The notes beneath the pieces were generated by a model that saw nothing but the letters and a program-made list of their open reading frames with translations, was not told the origin of the DNA and made no database searches. From Alphaproteobacteria bacterium (GTDB lineage Bacteria > Pseudomonadota > Alphaproteobacteria > Sphingomonadales > Sphingomonadaceae), in assembly GCA_019232625.1 (NCBI GenBank), contig JAFANP010000017.1:1-61821 (forward strand): a stretch of DNA of 61,821 bases, in the 5' to 3' direction. Shown here piece by piece: positions 57,269 to 61,821 of the stretch (the stretch's first letter is position 1; each line of letters opens with the position of its first letter). The translations under genes and the position numbers were made by a program.

Positions 57269-57880
57269 TCAGGGCGGGGGTGCGTAGGCGGCCGGCCGCT
57301 GAACTGTCCTGCCGCCTCCTACCTGCAGCGACTCGGGCAGCAAGCAACTGGCCAGGCGCCCTCGAGTGATCTCCACGCCGGGTTTGAGAACGCGACACTT
57401 GCCGAACCGTCCCGGCGGTGCCGCTACGAATACCTCGCATTGAGGTGCGTTGGCCGCGATCATGCGGACTGCGGGAGCTATATCCGTGTCGGCCGTGATA
57501 ACGATCAGGCGCTCCGCCTCCCCCTTGAGGGCGTCCGCAACCATGTGAACGGCGACTTGGACGTCGGTTTCCTTCTCTTCATGCCCGATCCAGCGCGCTC
57601 CGCATGAAAGGCACTTGCGAGGCTTCTCCTTGAATGACGCCATATGGGTGACGACACCGCGTGCGACGAGCGCGTCCACATAGTCCCTGTGGCGCGCATA
57701 TCGTGCCGGCATCCAGGTCGCATAGGCGGAGAAGTATTTTACCACCTTAAGCGTTTCATCCTTGCGGAGCAGGCTCTCCGCCAAGGCGCGCAGGTCGAGC
57801 CATTTCAGGTGTGGGCGCTTCAGATCGTCTATCGAATGATAGAGGTTGAAGCCGTCGATATAAGCGATGACTCGGCGCAT
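57269..57880 (-). CDS. NYN-domain (PIN-like) nuclease
   Basis: A 203-residue protein of the LabA/NYN type: D9 in YIDGFNLYHS, ADTDIAPAV as the second acidic cluster, and a C-x2-C pair (CLSCGARW) in the middle. Probable RNA nuclease. The ATG at 57880 has a hairpin with T-tract 23 bases upstream, so expression may be attenuated. Confidence 0.75.
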   Translation of the reverse strand: MRRVIAYIDGFNLYHSIDDLKRPHLKWLDLRALAESLLRKDETLKVVKYFSAYATWMPARYARHRDYVDALVARGVVTHMASFKEKPRKCLSCGARWIGHEEKETDVQVAVHMVADALKGEAERLIVITADTDIAPAVRMIAANAPQCEVFVAAPPGRFGKCRVLKPGVEITRGRLASCLLPESLQVGGGRTVQRPAAYAPPP

Positions 57881-57902
57881 TGGCCTACGCCTAAACGACA
57901 AA

Positions 57903-57925
57903 AGCCGGGGCGCGAAGCCCCGGCC
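57903..57925 (-). terminator. Terminator-like hairpin in the NYN leader
   Basis: On the minus strand GCCGGGGC-TTCGC-GCCCCGGC followed by TTTTG. It would stop transcripts just before the NYN gene unless an alternative structure forms. A second hairpin (CGGGCATGATCCCG) lies just upstream in the transcript. Confidence 0.55.
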
Positions 57926-58136
57926 TGTCTAACGGGATCATGCCCGCTAGGATGATGGCCAGGATATAAGCCAATTATATTGCCAATTCAACACCGGTTT
58001 GCCGAGCCTGGAAAACGCACGCTGAACGGGGCGCTATTTTAGAGCGTTGATAACACCCAATTTTTGAAGCGCTTTTGCCAGCCGCACGCCCTCGCGCAGC
58101 ACCTCGCTCTTAGAATTCGCAGGCCGCGCGAGGAGC
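57926..58136. other. Probable NYN promoter/leader and otherwise empty region
   Basis: AT-rich sequence near 57960-57995; on the minus strand TTGAAT, 17 bases, TATATC may form a promoter. No gene recognised to 58136. Confidence 0.4.
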
Positions 58137-58278
58137 AAGAAGACCCTCATCCCAGCCTTCTCCCGCGCGCGGGAGAACGGGCGGGCCGGCGCTCCTCCCC
58201 CTCCCGCCTGCGGAGGAGACGCCCCAACTTCCCCTCTCCCGCTCGCGGGAGAGGGCAGGGTGAGGGTCTTCTTCTCCC
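58137..58278. repeat. REP-like inverted repeat cluster, CTCCCGC family
   Basis: Two flanking arms (AAGAAGACCCTCATCCCAGC and its counterpart GGGTGAGGGTCTTCTTC) and inner palindromes CTCCCGCGCGCGGGAG and CTCCCGCTCGCGGGAG. A further palindrome CCCCTCTCCCCGGAAGGGAG lies at 58402-58442. Confidence 0.75.
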
Positions 58279-58314
58279 CTTTTTCCGCCCTCGTCCTGCG
58301 CGTCTCCGCGTGAA

Positions 58315-58344
58315 CGAAAAAGCCCCGCCGTTTCGGGCGGGGCT
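58315..58344 (-). terminator. Rho-independent terminator of pnp
   Basis: On the minus strand AGCCCCGCC, loop of six, GGCGGGGCT, then TTTT. About 100 bases after the pnp stop. Confidence 0.85.
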
Positions 58345-58446
58345 TCTTCTTTGCGGCGTGCCGGACGGAGCGTCCGAGCCTGTTGCTCGAACGCCGTGGC
58401 CCTCACCCCCGGCCCCTCTCCCCGGAAGGGAGAGGGGAGGAGGGGA

Positions 58447-60882
<2,436 letters not shown>

Positions 60883-60961
60883 TTGATTTCCTTCAACGCC
60901 CGCGGCCGGATGCCGCGGGGGCCTGTCTGGGTCGGTATTGACCCGCGGCTCTCGACCCGAA

Positions 60962-61049
60962 CCGTTCGGGCTGAGCCTCTTGAAGCCCCCTCCTTGTTCC
61001 CGTCCCCGAAGAGAAGGAAAGCCCTTCGACAAGCTCGGGGCGAACGGCT
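60962..61049. repeat. Dispersed inverted repeat, GTTCGGGCTGAGCC family
   Basis: Left CCGTTCGGGCTGAGCCTCTT and right CCTTCGACAAGCTCGGGGCG with AACGG, the same family as 36520, imperfect. Confidence 0.65.
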
Positions 61050-61144
61050 GAGGGGGCGAAGCCGTAAACTGGATCCCGGGGGTGGGTCCCCATCGAGCTA
61101 TCGCTTCGACGGGTCCCTTTCGCCGGGGTGAGGCAATACGCAAT

Positions 61145-61164
61145 CGGCCCGCCGAGGCGGGCCG
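61145..61164 (-). terminator. Hairpin after rpsO without a T-tract
   Basis: CGGCCCGC-CGAG-GCGGGCCG, an eight-pair stem 11 bases after the rpsO stop; could be a terminator or mRNA-stability hairpin. Confidence 0.4.
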
Positions 61165-61174
61165 AACCATCGCG

Positions 61175-61444
61175 TTACTTGCGAAGCCCGAGCTTCGCGA
61201 TGAGAGCGGCGTAGCGCTCGGCATCCTCCTTGCGGATATAATCCAGAAGGGAGCGGCGCTTGTTGACCATCATCAAGAGGCCGCGGCGGGAATGGTTGTC
61301 CTTCGCGTGAGTCTTGAAATGCTGGGTGAGGTTCTGGATCCGCTCGGTGAGGATCGCGACCTGGACCTCGGGCGAGCCGGTGTCGCCGCTGCCACGGGCG
61401 TTGTCGTTGATGATTTCCTGCTTGCGCTCGGCGGTCACCGACAT
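61175..61444 (-). CDS. rpsO: Ribosomal protein S15
   Basis: An 89-residue protein, exact family length: [20 protein letters not shown] and [20 protein letters not shown], then the typical C-terminal [12 protein letters not shown]. Binds 16S rRNA; the rpsO-pnp pair is often co-transcribed. It starts three bases after truB. Confidence 0.98.
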   Translation of the reverse strand: MSVTAERKQEIINDNARGSGDTGSPEVQVAILTERIQNLTQHFKTHAKDNHSRRGLLMMVNKRRSLLDYIRKEDAERYAALIAKLGLRK

Positions 61445-61446
61445 CG

Positions 61447-61821
61447 TCAAACTCCTTCGTCTATAAGGTTGAAGCCGCGCACCACCCGGAGCTCGTCCCC
61501 GTCAAGCTCCACGAGCGCAACCGGAACAGACCCGGCGGTTGCAAGATGGAGCCCTGGCTTTGCGGCGGTCCCGGCCAATCGACGCCCCTCGCGGAGCGAC
61601 CTTGCCTGGTCGGGGGTGACGGAAAGAGCCGGGATGTCGTCCAGCCCCGCCGCCAGCGGCAAGAGTGCCTGTTCAAGGTCGCGCGCCTTAGCGTGCTGAG
61701 CCAATTTGTCCAGCGAAATCGCGGATTCCAGGGTGAATGGGCCTGCCTTGGTGCGACGAAGCATGGTGATCGTACCGAGGGTATCAAGGGCATGTGCGAT
61801 GTCGCGGGCGAGCGAGCGGAT
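61447..61821 (-). CDS. truB: tRNA pseudouridine synthase B, C-terminal part (5' end outside window)
   Basis: The last 124 residues read [20 protein letters not shown], then [14 protein letters not shown], typical of TruB after its catalytic domain, with a C-terminal PUA-like end. The catalytic Asp is upstream of the window. It overlaps nothing; the rpsO ATG follows two bases after the stop. Confidence 0.9.
   Translation of the reverse strand: MRSLARDIAHALDTLGTITMLRRTKAGPFTLESAISLDKLAQHAKARDLEQALLPLAAGLDDIPALSVTPDQARSLREGRRLAGTAAKPGLHLATAGSVPVALVELDGDELRVVRGFNLIDEGV

Overview
The window is GC-rich alphaproteobacterial chromosome, most likely from a sphingomonad (order Sphingomonadales). The evidence is the core gene set (sdhCDAB, yajC-secD-secF with an Mth938-like gene, ligA-recN-bamD, hslV/hslU, pnp-rpsO-truB), a PNPase with a long Arg/Gly tail, an EcfG-type promoter, TonB-receptor-like sequence in a secreted protein, and several dispersed palindromic repeat families in the gaps. 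A FliK C-terminal domain and a soluble chemoreceptor suggest a motile cell. The genus cannot be fixed from sequence alone.

Layout. 1-1.2 kb: end of fliK and an overlapping lytic transglycosylase. 1.5-12.5 kb: a succinate dehydrogenase locus in pieces. sdhC-sdhD-zinc ribbon, sdhA and sdhB are all on the minus strand, but are separated by a DbpA-like helicase, a divergent ATP-grasp/PLP-enzyme pair, an HXXEE membrane protein and a secreted beta-propeller. 12.6-18.6 kb: accessory DNA with two toxin-antitoxin-like modules, a radC whose 5' end is disrupted by a small three-gene insertion, and a soluble methyl-accepting protein. 18.7-36.5 kb: mostly housekeeping (SDR, prmA, ligA, recN, bamD, a glycosyltransferase, the Sec accessory operon, a thioesterase, tRNA-Pro(GGG), a DUF2339 membrane protein, and hslV and hslU separated by a VOC gene). 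36.8-40.4 kb: low-complexity and disordered proteins, with an exact EcfG-type promoter in front of a three-gene operon. 40.4-54.6 kb: a GNAT protein preceded by an 18-codon ORF with a perfect Shine-Dalgarno sequence, a PepSY/response-regulator/histidine-kinase set, vapBC overlapping a polyprenyl synthase gene, an NTF2-like/methyltransferase fusion, hrpB, an NDUFS4-like protein, and a LemA-TPM-TPM-TPM-Nudix operon. 54.6-58 kb: small lipoproteins, a DNA-binding protein divergent from a possible ADP-ribosyltransferase-like protein, and a NYN nuclease gene behind an attenuator-like hairpin. 58.4-61.8 kb: pnp, rpsO and truB (cut by the window end).

How the parts may work together. Envelope and export functions (Sec, BamD, LemA/TPM) and respiration (Sdh, the NDUFS4-like protein, long-chain polyprenyl synthesis for the ubiquinone tail) are well represented. 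The accessory DNA carries three toxin-antitoxin modules, each preceded by an AT-rich palindrome that may be an autoregulatory operator. The vapBC pair is fused by overlapping codons to ispB. The most plausible under-described units are the ATP-grasp/PLP pair inside the sdh locus, the EcfG-controlled disordered-protein operon, the 18-codon ORF, and the plug-motif beta-propeller.
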